Positions 1-7,537 of a stretch of 64,000 nt of DNA are shown here, in pieces (positions within the stretch are counted from its first letter, which is position 1; each line of letters opens with the position of its first letter). The position numbers were made by a program, and so were the translations under genes. The stretch is from Streptomyces sp. ISL-96 (GTDB taxonomy: Bacteria; Actinomycetota; Actinomycetes; Streptomycetales; Streptomycetaceae), in assembly GCF_018614035.1 (NCBI RefSeq), contig NZ_JAGGPA010000020.1, positions 1 through 64,000 of the forward strand, given 5' to 3'. The notes under the pieces are model-generated. The model did not search any database. It saw only the letters and a list, made by a program, of their open reading frames with translations, and was not told the origin of the DNA.

Positions 1-30
1 GCAGGCAGCGGCAGGCAGCGGCAGGCAGCG
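1..30. repeat. 10-bp tandem repeat at window edge
   Basis: Three perfect head-to-tail copies of GCAGGCAGCG fill the first 30 bases, and a partial unit (GC) follows. The array is probably cut by the window edge, so the true copy number is unknown. It lies just beyond the 3' end of the cupin gene on the minus strand. Confidence 0.8.
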
Positions 31-62
31 GCACCATGTGCCCCCTTCCCGGCCTTGGTCCA

Positions 63-617
63 TCAGCTTCCGGTGCGCCACTGGTGGCCGGGCAGGTACC
101 GCACGTCGAAGTTCTCCTCGGCGGCGCGGAACTTGTCCGGGCCGGGGATGAGCGGCCGGTTCGGCATGCCGATTTCCTCGGTGGGGGTGCCCAGGTTTTC
201 GAAGAACCGCTCGAAGGTGGTGCCGGGGCCGGCGGCCACACCGACGACCCGGCTGTGGTGGCGCTCGATGCGGTAGGCGTGCGGACAGTTCTTCGGCACG
301 AAGCCGAAGTCGCCGCTGGTCAGCAGCCTTTCCTGCTGCTCGCCCTGAAGGTCCTCGACGAACAGCCGCACCGCGCCGTCGGTGACGTAGAAGACCTCGT
401 AGGTGTCCGCGTGGGTGTGGGCGGGGATGGTGTCCCCCTTGGGGCCCTCGACGGTGAAGAAGTTGAAGCTGTTCTCGGTCTGCTCGCCGCCGGCGTAGAC
501 GGTGACCAGGTCGCTGATCAGGTGGGCGCGGTCACCCATGCCCTTCTCGATGAAGTACGGCGTACCGGGCTCGGCGGGGATGCGCGAGCGGTAGCGGGTG
601 GCGAACTCCATGGTCAT
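63..617 (-). CDS. Quercetin 2,3-dioxygenase-type cupin protein
   Basis: This 184-residue protein resembles the small cupin dioxygenases annotated as quercetin 2,3-dioxygenases. Cupin motif 1 is visible as H67-T-H69 with E74, and motif 2 as GFVPKNCPH with H113; these are the usual ligands for a catalytic metal ion. The substrate in this organism is unknown. The start at 617 has a GGAGG five bases upstream; a second ATG follows six bases later. Upstream lies a palindrome (652-666) that recurs at 1107-1121 in front of a deletion scar of a second copy of this gene, so the promoter looks duplicated and repressor-controlled. There is no signal peptide, so it is likely cytoplasmic. Family assignment is firm, exact activity is not. 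Confidence 0.85.
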   Translation of the reverse strand: MTMEFATRYRSRIPAEPGTPYFIEKGMGDRAHLISDLVTVYAGGEQTENSFNFFTVEGPKGDTIPAHTHADTYEVFYVTDGAVRLFVEDLQGEQQERLLTSGDFGFVPKNCPHAYRIERHHSRVVGVAAGPGTTFERFFENLGTPTEEIGMPNRPLIPGPDKFRAAEENFDVRYLPGHQWRTGS

Positions 618-651
618 GGAAACCTCCGGACTCGGGAACCGGAACCATATC

Positions 652-666
652 GTCAGGGTGCCTGAC
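652..666. promoter_or_regulatory. Palindromic operator upstream of cupin gene
   Basis: GTCAGG-GTG-CCTGAC is a perfect 6-bp inverted repeat with a 3-bp spacer, 35 bases upstream of the cupin start. The same palindrome, GTCAGG-TAC-CCTGAC, lies at 1107-1121 at the matching position of a second, divergently oriented promoter. A TetR- or MarR-type repressor is the likely ligand; no such regulator gene is intact beside it. Confidence 0.6.
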
Positions 667-764
667 GTTCAAGAGGGGCGGCGGTGCGCGAGAACGCGCT
701 CAACGCAAGAGTCAGAGAGCGGCGCCCGAACGGCGCCCCGGCCGCGCGCGGAGCACTGTCGACG

Positions 765-998
765 TCACGGCGCTTCCACCAGGGGCGACTCACCCCAGGG
801 TGCGACCAGCGCCTCACGCAGTGCGGTGGCGGCAGTGGCGATGCGCTCGCCCTCCCCATCAAGGGCGGCGAAGACGGCAGCCCGGGCGGCGGTCGCCGAT
901 CGCTCGCCCGCGGCCTGCATACTGGCAAGCAACGCGCCTTCGAATCAGCGCTTGGCCTGGACCGGCAGTTGGGACAGGTTCCGTACGGACTCCCCCAT
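765..998 (-). pseudogene. Unrecognised small gene interrupted by a stop
   Basis: Read from the ATG at 998, this frame has actinobacterial codon bias and an alanine-rich, helical-looking sequence, but a TGA at 947-945 interrupts it after 17 codons. Replacing that TGA by TGG (Trp) would give a continuous 77-residue protein ending at 765. An AGAGGAG lies only two bases before the ATG, so the true gene may start elsewhere. I do not recognise a family. It lies between the two copies of the cupin operator, where a repressor gene might once have been, but nothing in it resembles a helix-turn-helix. Confidence 0.25.
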
Positions 999-1106
999 GA
1001 CTCCTCTGAAGGCGTGGGGATGACGAGCATGGCCACGGCTCGGCTTCGTTCACGATCGACGTATCGACATCAAGGCCGCGCGCTCCAGGAAATGACCGGC
1101 CAGACC

Positions 1107-1121
1107 GTCAGGTACCCTGAC
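1107..1121. promoter_or_regulatory. Second copy of the cupin operator palindrome
   Basis: GTCAGG-TAC-CCTGAC is an inverted repeat with the same arms and spacer length as 652-666. The sequence after it up to the ribosome binding site and ATG is also similar to the upstream region of the intact cupin gene read on the minus strand. This indicates a duplicated promoter rather than chance. Confidence 0.6.
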
Positions 1122-1148
1122 GCAACTGTTTCCGGTCCCCCCGCCCCC

Positions 1149-1207
1149 GGAGGTTTTCCATGACGGCCTGCCCGACCACCAGTGGCGCACCGGGAGCCGA
1201 CCGGTGA
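1149..1207 (+). pseudogene. Deletion scar of a second cupin gene
   Basis: The segment starts with GGAGG and an ATG in the same context as the intact cupin gene (GGAGGTTTTCCATGAC here, GGAGGTTTCCATGAC there). It then jumps directly to a match of the cupin 3' end: one frame reads LPDHQWRTGS against LPGHQWRTGS in the intact protein. Nearly the whole middle of the gene is therefore missing. The residual open frame from the ATG at 1160 is only 15 codons and ends in TGA at 1205-1207, overlapping the GTG of the next gene. This implies an ancestral cupin-XapX-XapX operon whose cupin was removed by internal deletion. Confidence 0.65.
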
Positions 1208-1350
1208 CCTACGCGAAAGCACTGCTGGCCGGGGCGCTGGTCGCTTCCTGTACGCCGCGTTGCGGGTGAAGGCGCCCGCTCCCCCGCCCGTCGCACTGTT
1301 CGGCCTGCTCGGGCATACTGCTCGGGCATACCGCCCTGGAGGCACTGTGA
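1204..1350 (+). pseudogene. XapX-family small membrane protein, frameshifted
   Basis: From the GTG at 1204 the frame reads VTYAKALLAGALV. One base then appears to be missing near 1243, after which a second frame reads FLYAALRVKAPAPPPVALFG, the hallmark of the XapX (DUF1427) family. One extra G near 1310 then restores the first frame, which continues ILLGHTALEAL and stops at 1348-1350. Repairing both indels gives a protein of about 48 residues with two short hydrophobic helices, the usual XapX size. Two compensating single-base errors suggest either sequencing error or recent decay. The stop overlaps the next start by GTGA, so the two XapX genes were translationally coupled. Confidence 0.65.
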
Positions 1351-1601
1351 CCGCCGGTCGCCGCACCCGCGCGGCGGCGTTCGCGCGCGCGGCCGGGATC
1401 TCCTTCACCGTGGGACTGGTGATGGGCAGCGTCTACTGGTGCCTGGACGTCCCCGCACCCGCGCCGACCCTGCTCGGCCTGACCGGCCTGCTGGGCATCG
1501 GCTTGGGCGAGCGTGCCGCCACAGCGACTCGCACCCGGCTGCGCCGCCACCGCATGCAGCCCGGCCGTCGACCACGGGCCGTCGAGCACCAGCCGTCGTG
1601 A
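1347..1601 (+). CDS. XapX (DUF1427) family small membrane protein
   Basis: This 84-residue protein starts at the GTG at 1347, which overlaps the stop of the preceding XapX gene. It has two hydrophobic stretches, ISFTVGLVMGSVYWCLDV and a second around LLGLTGLLGIGLGE. The middle motif DVPAPAPTLLGLTGLLGI matches the XapX pattern of a short loop rich in proline and alanine between two helices. The C-terminus is a basic arginine-rich tail. XapX proteins have no established function and often sit in small operons. The same frame runs back through the middle of the broken upstream copy, giving an apparent 139-residue ORF, which I regard as an artefact of the indels. Confidence 0.7.
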   Translation: MTAGRRTRAAAFARAAGISFTVGLVMGSVYWCLDVPAPAPTLLGLTGLLGIGLGERAATATRTRLRRHRMQPGRRPRAVEHQPS

Positions 1602-1621
1602 TGGGCCATCGTTATGGGCCG

Positions 1622-2177
1622 TCACAACCGGGTGCGGTGGCCCCTGAACTGCTGGTCGTCGCTCCAGTTGACGCAGTCTGAGGTGGAGGCCCACCACAGG
1701 TTGGTGTCTCCGTCGTTGCCGCGGTGGACGCAGTACAGCTTGTTCTGGAACACGGCCAGGACGGGGTTGGCGGCGGTGTAGTGCGCGGTGAACCGCTGGT
1801 CAATATTCCACGGGGCTGTCGTACCCAGCACGGTCCACCACAGGCCCGGGTCGTCTTTGTTCTGCAGGCGGATCGGGATGAGCTCGCCGGGCGCGATCCA
1901 TGGCGAGACGAGCTTGCAGCCGCAGCCGTTGGCCACCTTGATCAACACGGCCCTTAGCTTGCAGATCCCTCAACGATCTCGTGGAACGGCGACGGCAGGA
2001 TGCTGCCCGCGACGTCACCGATCAGCTCGCGGACCTTCGCCGCGTCCTCGGCGGCCTCAGCGTCGAGACAGAGCTCGCAACCCCACCAGAACGTATGGGC
2101 CGTGGCCTCCCCCAGGCCCGCTCCCCCAGCTCCTTGCGCGCCGCTTCGGCGCGTTCCATCCCGCGCACTCGGGGCAT
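1622..2177 (-). pseudogene. Secreted-protein-like gene with lectin-type repeat, frameshifted
   Basis: Three frames must be joined to read one protein. The first, from the ATG at 2177, gives ERAEAARKELGERA. The second gives ATAHTFWWGCELCLDAEAAE and GDVAGSILPSPFHEIVEG. The third gives GCGCKLVSPWIAPGELIPI and then PVLAVFQNKLYCVHRGNDG and LWWASTSD to the stop at 1622. The last part resembles the repeat of Streptomyces extracellular proteins that carry LYCVHRG and LWW motifs, related to sialidase-like propellers. Frameshifts lie near 2105 and 1970. The order and spacing look right for a single protein of about 185 residues. I do not know the function. Confidence 0.5.
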
Positions 2178-2529
2178 CGTTGGCGCTGCCCAGGACGGAC
2201 GTGAAACCCTCTTCTGTCGCGGGGACTGCTTCGTCAGTGGCCACATGACTCCTACCTGCCGTGTGGTGTGCAGCGCCGCCCCTGCCGCGACCGATAGCCA
2301 CAACGCGCCCACGAGCGAGCCACTCCGGCACCTGAGCCTGGCAATACCTCGAAGGAGTGACCCGATCCGTTCGAGCGAACCCCAACCGCGCAATCCCAAG
2401 CGCCCATTGACCCTCTCGGCGTCATGGAACATGTGTTCACTCTTTGCCTCCGATGCACCCGTTACAGGCCCTCTTCATGGCCGTTCTTTAGAGCACCAGT
2501 ACCCCTCGCGCACCCATCTGGAGGACACC
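2178..2529. other. Non-coding stretch, nothing recognised
   Basis: No frame here has convincing protein character. It would contain the promoter of the peptide/ABC exporter pair; TTGACC at 2407-2412 is a possible -35 element, but no good -10 follows at the right distance. Confidence 0.4.
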
Positions 2530-2673
2530 GTGAATCCTGCACCCGCCCCCGCGAAGACACCTGCCTTAATCGAACACCTCCAGCCCATCGCCCCAGTGAA
2601 CGGACCAGACCAGTGCCGTGTTGACGCCGCTGCAGACCGCGCAGCACACCCGGATGCGGGGTGGCTGGCATGA
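2530..2673 (+). CDS. 47-residue peptide coupled to ABC exporter, possible precursor
   Basis: A GTG at 2530 is preceded by GGAGG five bases upstream and opens a 47-codon frame that ends in TGA at 2671-2673, overlapping the ATG of the ABC exporter by ATGA. The peptide has a proline/alanine-rich N-terminal half with PALIEHLQPIAPV and a polar C-terminal half with a single cysteine (C29), ending in GWLA. It has no signal peptide and no double-glycine cleavage site. Small size, strong ribosome binding site and coupling to an ABC-B exporter suggest a peptide cargo such as a ribosomally made, modified peptide. No modifying enzyme is seen next to it, and the downstream DNA is rearranged. It could instead be a leader peptide that sets translation of the exporter. 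Confidence 0.5.
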   Translation: MNPAPAPAKTPALIEHLQPIAPVNGPDQCRVDAAADRAAHPDAGWLA

Positions 2674-4682
2674 CAGACGCGACTGAGGACGCAAGGCCGG
2701 GCAAGGACACCTCGGCTTCGGAGCCGTCGGCGTCCGAAAGGCTGCTCTTCGGCGGAGAGCTCGCGTACGACCTGGGCTGGAGCCAGCATCATGGGGCGTG
2801 GCTGAAGCTGAGCCTGCGGTCTATGGCCGCAGGTCTCCCGCGGCAGGTGGCGATCGCGGTACGGCTGGCCCGTCAGGCCGACCGCCGGGCCCTGTACGTC
2901 GTGGCCGGCAGTGAGATCGGGCGCGGCATCACGCAGGCGATCTCGCTGGTGGCGGTGAACGCGGTTCTCGTCGAGCTCCTCGCGCAAGGGAGCACCGCCG
3001 AGCGGCTGCGTGCGGCCCTGCCGTCGCTCGTGGTCATCGCTGTGCTGGCGGTGATGGGGTCGGTACTGAAGTCCGCTTCCTCGGCCGCCACGGGCATTCT
3101 TGAACCGAAGGTTCAGCGCGTGGCCACCGAGCGGTACTTGGGGCTCGTGGCGCGGGTGGAGATGGAGGCGATCGAGGACGACGCCTTCCACAAACTGATG
3201 GACTCGGCTCAGTGGGGCGCGGATTCCGCCCGGCGAATGGTCGGTTACTGCACGGCCGTGGTCACCTCGGCGATCTCGCTCATCGCCGCCGCCGGCGTGC
3301 TCACCGTGCTGCATCCTGCGCTGCTCCCGCTCCTGCTGGCCATGGCGCTGCCCAGTGCGTGGAGTTCGCTGACGATGGCGCGCCACCGGTATGTGAGCTG
3401 GCACCGGTTCGTCCAGCACGCCCGCGCCGCGCAGCTGCTGAGCCGGCTGCTGATCGACCAGCAGGCCGCTGGTGAGGTACGCGTCCACGACGTGGGGCCG
3501 TTCCTGCTGCAGCATTTCCGGGGTATGGCGGAGACGAGTGAACGGGAGCAGACCCGGCTCGCTCGCATCGGCGCTCGCACCGGTCTGCTCGCCGACGCGG
3601 CGCGAGGAGTGGCCACGATCGCCACGTATGCGGTGCTCGGGCTGCTGCTGGTCAGCGGGGAGATGGCACTGGCGGTCGGCGGGACGGCCGTACTGGCGAT
3701 CCGCACCGGGTCGGCGAGCATCACCGACCTGGTCCTGCGGGTCACCGACGTACAGGAGGAATCGCTGTTCGTCGCCGACCTGGAGACGCTCTGCGAAGAG
3801 GCAGCGCGGCGGACGATCCCCACAACGGGTCTCGACCTGCCGGAACACCTCTCCGAGATCCGCTTCGAGAACGTCACCTTCACCTACCCCGGCGCGGACA
3901 AGCCGTCCCTGCGCGGCGTCGACCTCCTCATCCCGAGGGGTAAAACCGTCGCCTTGGTCGGACGGAACGGATCGGGCAAGACCACGATCACCAAGCTGCC
4001 GTGCGCCCTCTACATGCCGGACACCGGCCGGGTGATCTGGGGAAACGTGGACGCGGCCAAGGCCAAGCGCGCCCAGATCTTCGACCGGATCGCGATGGTC
4101 GCCCAGAACTTCCACCGCTGGCCCTTCACCGCACGAGTGAACATCGGCATCGGCCGCCCGGTCCCGCCGATCGACGACAAAGCCGTGGACGCCGCTGCCG
4201 CATACGCCGGGGCCGGCGAGGTCATCAAAGACCTTCCCCGCGGCAAAGACACGCTCCTGGTGCGTGGTTACCGGGGAGGCCAGGAAATCTCCGGCGGCCA
4301 GTGGCAGAAGATCGGACTCGCCCGGGCCCGCTACCGCGACGGACAGGTTCTCATCGTCGACGAGCCGACCAGCGCCCTCGACCCCGTGGCCGAGCAGCGG
4401 GTCTTCGACCAGATCCACCATCTCGCGGGCAGCGGACAGACCACCCTCCTGATCACCCACCGCCTCCACAGTGTCCGCCACGCGGACCTCATCTACGTCC
4501 TGGACGAAGGCCGCGTCGTAGAGCACGGCAGCTTCGAACAGCTCATGGACCCCGCCACCGGCACGGGCGCCTTCCGTGAAGCGTACGAACTCCAGGCCCG
4601 CCAGTTCCTCGCTCCCGCGGTCCCCATGCAGAGCAGCGGCACCGCCTCCCGGTCGGCGGCAGACGAGCAGGTGACGCCGTGA
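2670..4682 (+). CDS. ABC-type exporter with fused membrane and ATPase domains
   Basis: This 670-residue half-transporter has an N-terminal membrane domain (about residues 80-350) and a C-terminal nucleotide-binding domain. The Walker A is GRNGSGKTT (about 430), the signature is the slightly unusual ISGGQWQK (about 540), Walker B is VLIVDEPTSAL (about 559) and the H-loop is LLITHR (about 594). It presumably works as a homodimer exporting a peptide or drug. I chose ATG 2670 because it overlaps the stop of the peptide gene by ATGA; an ATG nine bases upstream lies inside that gene. The coupled 47-residue peptide is the natural candidate substrate. The degenerate residues after the Walker A (KLPCALY) are unusual but do not hit a catalytic motif. 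Confidence 0.85.
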   Translation: MTDATEDARPGKDTSASEPSASERLLFGGELAYDLGWSQHHGAWLKLSLRSMAAGLPRQVAIAVRLARQADRRALYVVAGSEIGRGITQAISLVAVNAVLVELLAQGSTAERLRAALPSLVVIAVLAVMGSVLKSASSAATGILEPKVQRVATERYLGLVARVEMEAIEDDAFHKLMDSAQWGADSARRMVGYCTAVVTSAISLIAAAGVLTVLHPALLPLLLAMALPSAWSSLTMARHRYVSWHRFVQHARAAQLLSRLLIDQQAAGEVRVHDVGPFLLQHFRGMAETSEREQTRLARIGARTGLLADAARGVATIATYAVLGLLLVSGEMALAVGGTAVLAIRTGSASITDLVLRVTDVQEESLFVADLETLCEEAARRTIPTTGLDLPEHLSEIRFENVTFTYPGADKPSLRGVDLLIPRGKTVALVGRNGSGKTTITKLPCALYMPDTGRVIWGNVDAAKAKRAQIFDRIAMVAQNFHRWPFTARVNIGIGRPVPPIDDKAVDAAAAYAGAGEVIKDLPRGKDTLLVRGYRGGQEISGGQWQKIGLARARYRDGQVLIVDEPTSALDPVAEQRVFDQIHHLAGSGQTTLLITHRLHSVRHADLIYVLDEGRVVEHGSFEQLMDPATGTGAFREAYELQARQFLAPAVPMQSSGTASRSAADEQVTP

Positions 4683-4794
4683 TCGCTGGGTCCGGGGCCC
4701 GGCTCGGATGCCCTTCCCCCACCTGGCGGCGAGGTACCGGGCGTTGACCCGCACGCCCTGCGCCACCTCACCTCCTTCGCCGGAGAGGCGGCGC

Positions 4795-5068
4795 CCCATC
4801 CACTCCTTACGGCAGAAGAGGGGCTTCACCCTCTACCTGACGGGGGAGGCGACGAGTCTCGCCGGTTCGTCGGTGCACGTGGTGGCGCTGGCCGACGTCG
4901 GGGCAGGTAGCGACTCAGGCGTTCTTCGCGACGCTGACTGCGCTCGTGATCGCCCTGCCCGCCGGAGCGTTCGCCGACCGGCACGCGAAGAAGCCGGTGC
5001 TTATCGCTACCGACATCGCCGGTCGTCCCTGCCGCGACCGTGATGGGGATGCTGTCGATGACCGCCTA
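4795..5068 (+). pseudogene. MFS transporter 5' fragment, frameshifted and truncated
   Basis: The N-terminal third of a major facilitator efflux protein can be read by changing frame: RGFTLYLTGEATSLAGSSVH, then QAFFATLTALVIALP with the motif-A region GAFADRHAKKPVLIATDIA, then TVMGMLSMTAY. Internal sequence is missing around 4900 and a shift lies near 5022. Coding similarity stops at about 5068, exactly where an IS110-type fragment on the other strand begins. The gene was therefore probably cut by the insertion sequence and is not functional. Confidence 0.6.
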
Positions 5069-5071
5069 TAC

Positions 5072-5325
5072 AGCGCGGCCAGGGCGGCGACGATCTGGGC
5101 GGCGACGTGTTCACCCGGAAGCGTGCTCTGCTGGGCGCGGGCAGCCTCCAGCGCGGTGGCCGCGACCGTGTCGGCTCCGCGGACATCGCGGTTGGCGAGC
5201 CAGGCCGTCAGCCGCGCCCGACCGCGGCGGCGTATCCCGCCGGGGGTCTGGTAACCGGTCAGCGACACCAGCGCGCCCTTGTGCGCCCAGTAGTCGTGGG
5301 GGCCATCGGTACAGCCGTTGGCGCT
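5072..5325 (-). mobile_element. IS110-family transposase fragment
   Basis: On the minus strand one frame reads LVSLTGYQTPGGIRRRGRAR, then LTAWLANRDVRGADTVAATA and HVAAQIVAALAAL. This is the pattern of the region following the DEDD domain in IS110-type transposases. Both the N-terminal catalytic part and the C-terminal SG-containing part are missing, so the fragment is dead. Its 3' edge abuts the MFS remnant. Confidence 0.6.
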
Positions 5326-5591
5326 AAGAAGTGATCTTGGATGGAGAAAGACCCTGACGTGGTGCTCACCGCTCGGAACGGGTGTGGCGGTGCGAGGGTG
5401 CGCCACTGGCTCTTGGCCGTGCGGCGATATCCAGCCGAGTCCGGTCGTGGGCCCGGGAATTCGGCTGTTACGCCTCTAGCCTGATCAGCGTTTTGGGATG
5501 TCTGCCTGACGTCCTGTCCTGCAGTGGTTGGAGGGCAAGGTCGGTGGGCTACGTCTGCTTGTCCGTGGCTGGCGTTGAACGGGGAGGGTCC

Positions 5592-6441
5592 ATGACGGTC
5601 AGGGGTGTGGCGCCGGTGCGAGTGCGGGTGGGGGATCTGGTGGTGGACCAGGGTGGTTCGTTCACGTTGATCGCCGGTCCGTGTGTGATCGAGAGCCGGG
5701 ATTCGGCGCTCAGGCATGCCGAGCGGATCGCGCAGATCGCGGGGCGGGTGGGTGTGCCGTACGTGTTCAAGGCTTCCTACGACAAGGCCAATCGGACCTC
5801 GGTGGGTTCCTTCCGCGGTCCGGGGCTGGACGCTGGTCTGGAGATTCTGGCCGAGGTCCGTTCCGAGGTCGGTGTGCCGGTGATCACCGATGTGCATGAG
5901 CGTGCAGACGTGGCGGCGGTGGCCGAGGTGGTCGACGTACTGCAGACGCCGGCGTTCCTGTGCCGGCAGACCGACTTCCTGCTGGCCGTGTGCGGCGCGG
6001 GAAAGCCGGTGAATATCAAGAAGGGCCAGTTTCTGTCCCCGCAGGAAGCGGTGCCGATGGTCGCCAAGGCCCGCTCCGGGGGCAACAGCCAGGTGATGGT
6101 CACCGAGCGCGGGTTCACTTTCGGGTATCAGAACCTGGTGGTGGACTACCGGTCGCTGGTGATGCTGCGGGAGACCGGCGCGCCGGTCCTGTTCGACGCG
6201 ACCCACAGTGTGCAGCTGCCCGGGGGGACGGGTGAAGCGACCGGCGGGCAGCCGGCGTTCATCCCGCACCTGGCGAAGGGCTGCGGTGGCGGTCGGAGTG
6301 GCGGGGGTGTTCATGGAGGTCCACGAGGACCCGGCCCATGCTCTGAGCGACGGCAGCAACAGTCTGGCCCTGGACCAGCTTCCCGGTCTGCTGGCCGGGC
6401 TGAAGGCAGTGGACGACCTCGTCAAGGGAATGACGGCGTGA
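5592..6441 (+). pseudogene. kdsA: 3-deoxy-8-phosphooctulonate (Kdo-8-P) synthase, frameshifted
   Basis: The family enzyme condenses arabinose-5-phosphate and phosphoenolpyruvate to Kdo-8-phosphate. Visible motifs are LIAGPCVIES, NRTSVGSFRGPG, VNIKKGQFLSP, VTERGFTFGYQNLVVDYR and DATHSVQLPGG. The cysteine in AGPC suggests the metal-dependent class, since the metal-independent E. coli type has asparagine there. At 6278-6280 the frame shifts: GGG where GG is needed. The C-terminus AAVAVGVAGVFMEVHEDP continues in the next frame to the stop at 6439-6441. With one base removed the protein is full length (about 282 residues). Start ATG 5592 has GGGGAGGG just upstream. The stop overlaps the next start by GTGA. 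Kdo genes are unusual in Gram-positives. Confidence 0.8.
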
Positions 6442-7079
6442 GCGTGGATGAGACCGCCGGCCGGGACACGGCTGCCACTGCAACCAGTGCAGGCGGTGCG
6501 GTGCGGGAGCGGATGCTGCACGAGGCACAGGCGATCGCTTCAGCGGCCGGCCGGCTGGAAGAACCCGCGGTCCATGCCGCGCTGTCCCTGCTCCAAGCGT
6601 GCACCCGCCTCACGGTCATGGTCGGTACCGGGGTGTCGGGTCTGGTGGCCGCGAAACTCGCCGCGACCTTCACCTCCTCCGGCACGCCCGCCCTGTACCT
6701 CAACGCCTCGAACGCCCTGCACGGCGGCCTCGGTGTGGCGCGGGCCGGGGATGCGGCGGTGGCGGTCAGCAACAGCGGCCACACAGAGGAAACCCTGCAG
6801 ACGGCCGTATGCCTTCGGGAGTCGGGCATCCCCGTCATCGCGCTGACAGGAAACCCGGCCTCGCCGCTCGCCGCCGTGGCGGACGTGGTCTTGGACGCCT
6901 CGGCGGCAACCGAGGCTTGCCCGCTGGGCGCCCTGCCCACCGCGAGCAGCACCGTCGCGCGGGCCCTGGGCGACGCTCTCGCGATGCCGCTCGCCGAGCG
7001 GCGCGGCTGGTCCCACGAAGACCTCGCCCTCGTCCACCCCTCGGGCACCCTCGGCCACCTCGCACGGCAACAGCGATAA
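6438..7079 (+). CDS. kdsD: SIS-domain sugar-phosphate isomerase, arabinose-5-P isomerase-like
   Basis: This 213-residue protein is a single SIS domain with MVGTGVSGLVAAKLAATFTS, then VSNSGHTEETLQ and the C-terminal HPSGTLGHL, as in KdsD/KpsF. Those enzymes turn ribulose-5-phosphate into arabinose-5-phosphate, the substrate of KdsA. The CBS pair found in many KdsD proteins is absent. The GTG start overlaps the kdsA stop, so the two are translationally coupled and presumably make a Kdo-type sugar together. The usual later genes (phosphatase, CMP-transferase, glycosyltransferase) are not seen nearby; the pathway either continues elsewhere or serves a different sugar acid. Isomerase specificity is inferred from the neighbour. 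Confidence 0.7.
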   Translation: MSVDETAGRDTAATATSAGGAVRERMLHEAQAIASAAGRLEEPAVHAALSLLQACTRLTVMVGTGVSGLVAAKLAATFTSSGTPALYLNASNALHGGLGVARAGDAAVAVSNSGHTEETLQTAVCLRESGIPVIALTGNPASPLAAVADVVLDASAATEACPLGALPTASSTVARALGDALAMPLAERRGWSHEDLALVHPSGTLGHLARQQR

Positions 7080-7357
7080 CCACCACACCCAACACGCTCC
7101 CGCTCGCCAAGAAAGGGCGGGCAAGTCGGCGGTGGTGGCCCTGTTCTCGAATAGCTGCGGCCAGGTGGCATGTAGCGCTTCATAACTACGCGGGGCTGCG
7201 GTCGCGCTGCTGTAGGGGCCGCGAAGTCGGTGTGCGTGGTCCGCTGAACCAGGGTCTCCCCCGGCCCTTCCGGCCGCGGGAGGAGCTGGAGGTCCTGGTG
7301 CCCGGGCGACCGAGGGCCCGGTCGGCCAGCCCGGCCCGCCCGTCGAGCGGCCCACCG

Positions 7358-7447
7358 GCGTCGGCCGCGAACGGCTTCGTACTGCTCCCACGAAGGTGGT
7401 TCGTGGAGCGTTCCATCGGCTGGTGGAGGCGCGCCCGGCGGCTGGCC
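7358..7447 (+). mobile_element. IS5-type transposase C-terminal fragment
   Basis: The frame reads NGFVLLPRRWFVERSIGWWR followed by RARRLA. This matches the conserved C-terminal signature of IS5-family DDE transposases (LPRRW-VVERTFGW-RRLA), including its catalytic glutamate (the E in VER). No other part of a transposase is recognisable around it. Confidence 0.6.
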
Positions 7448-7537
7448 CCAGGCCCGGCGAGAGGTTGCGGCCGCGTGACCCGTCCGTATCAGGCCAGTCG
7501 AACCTCACCGCGCCGGTCGGAGCGAGGCTTTGTCTGC

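Noticed and set aside
1182..1601. 139-residue fused XapX ORF
   Set aside because: The fusion arises because two indels put the middle of one XapX copy in the frame of the next; each copy is better explained separately.
2475..4829. 784-residue minus-strand open frame opposite the ABC exporter
   Set aside because: It is the high-GC shadow of the ABC gene, with biased Arg/Gly/Val composition and no family motif, whereas the plus strand has all ABC motifs.
5382..7079. Single 565-residue KdsA-isomerase fusion protein
   Set aside because: The fusion depends on the extra G at 6278-6280; the KdsA C-terminus continues in the other frame to its own stop, which overlaps the isomerase GTG.
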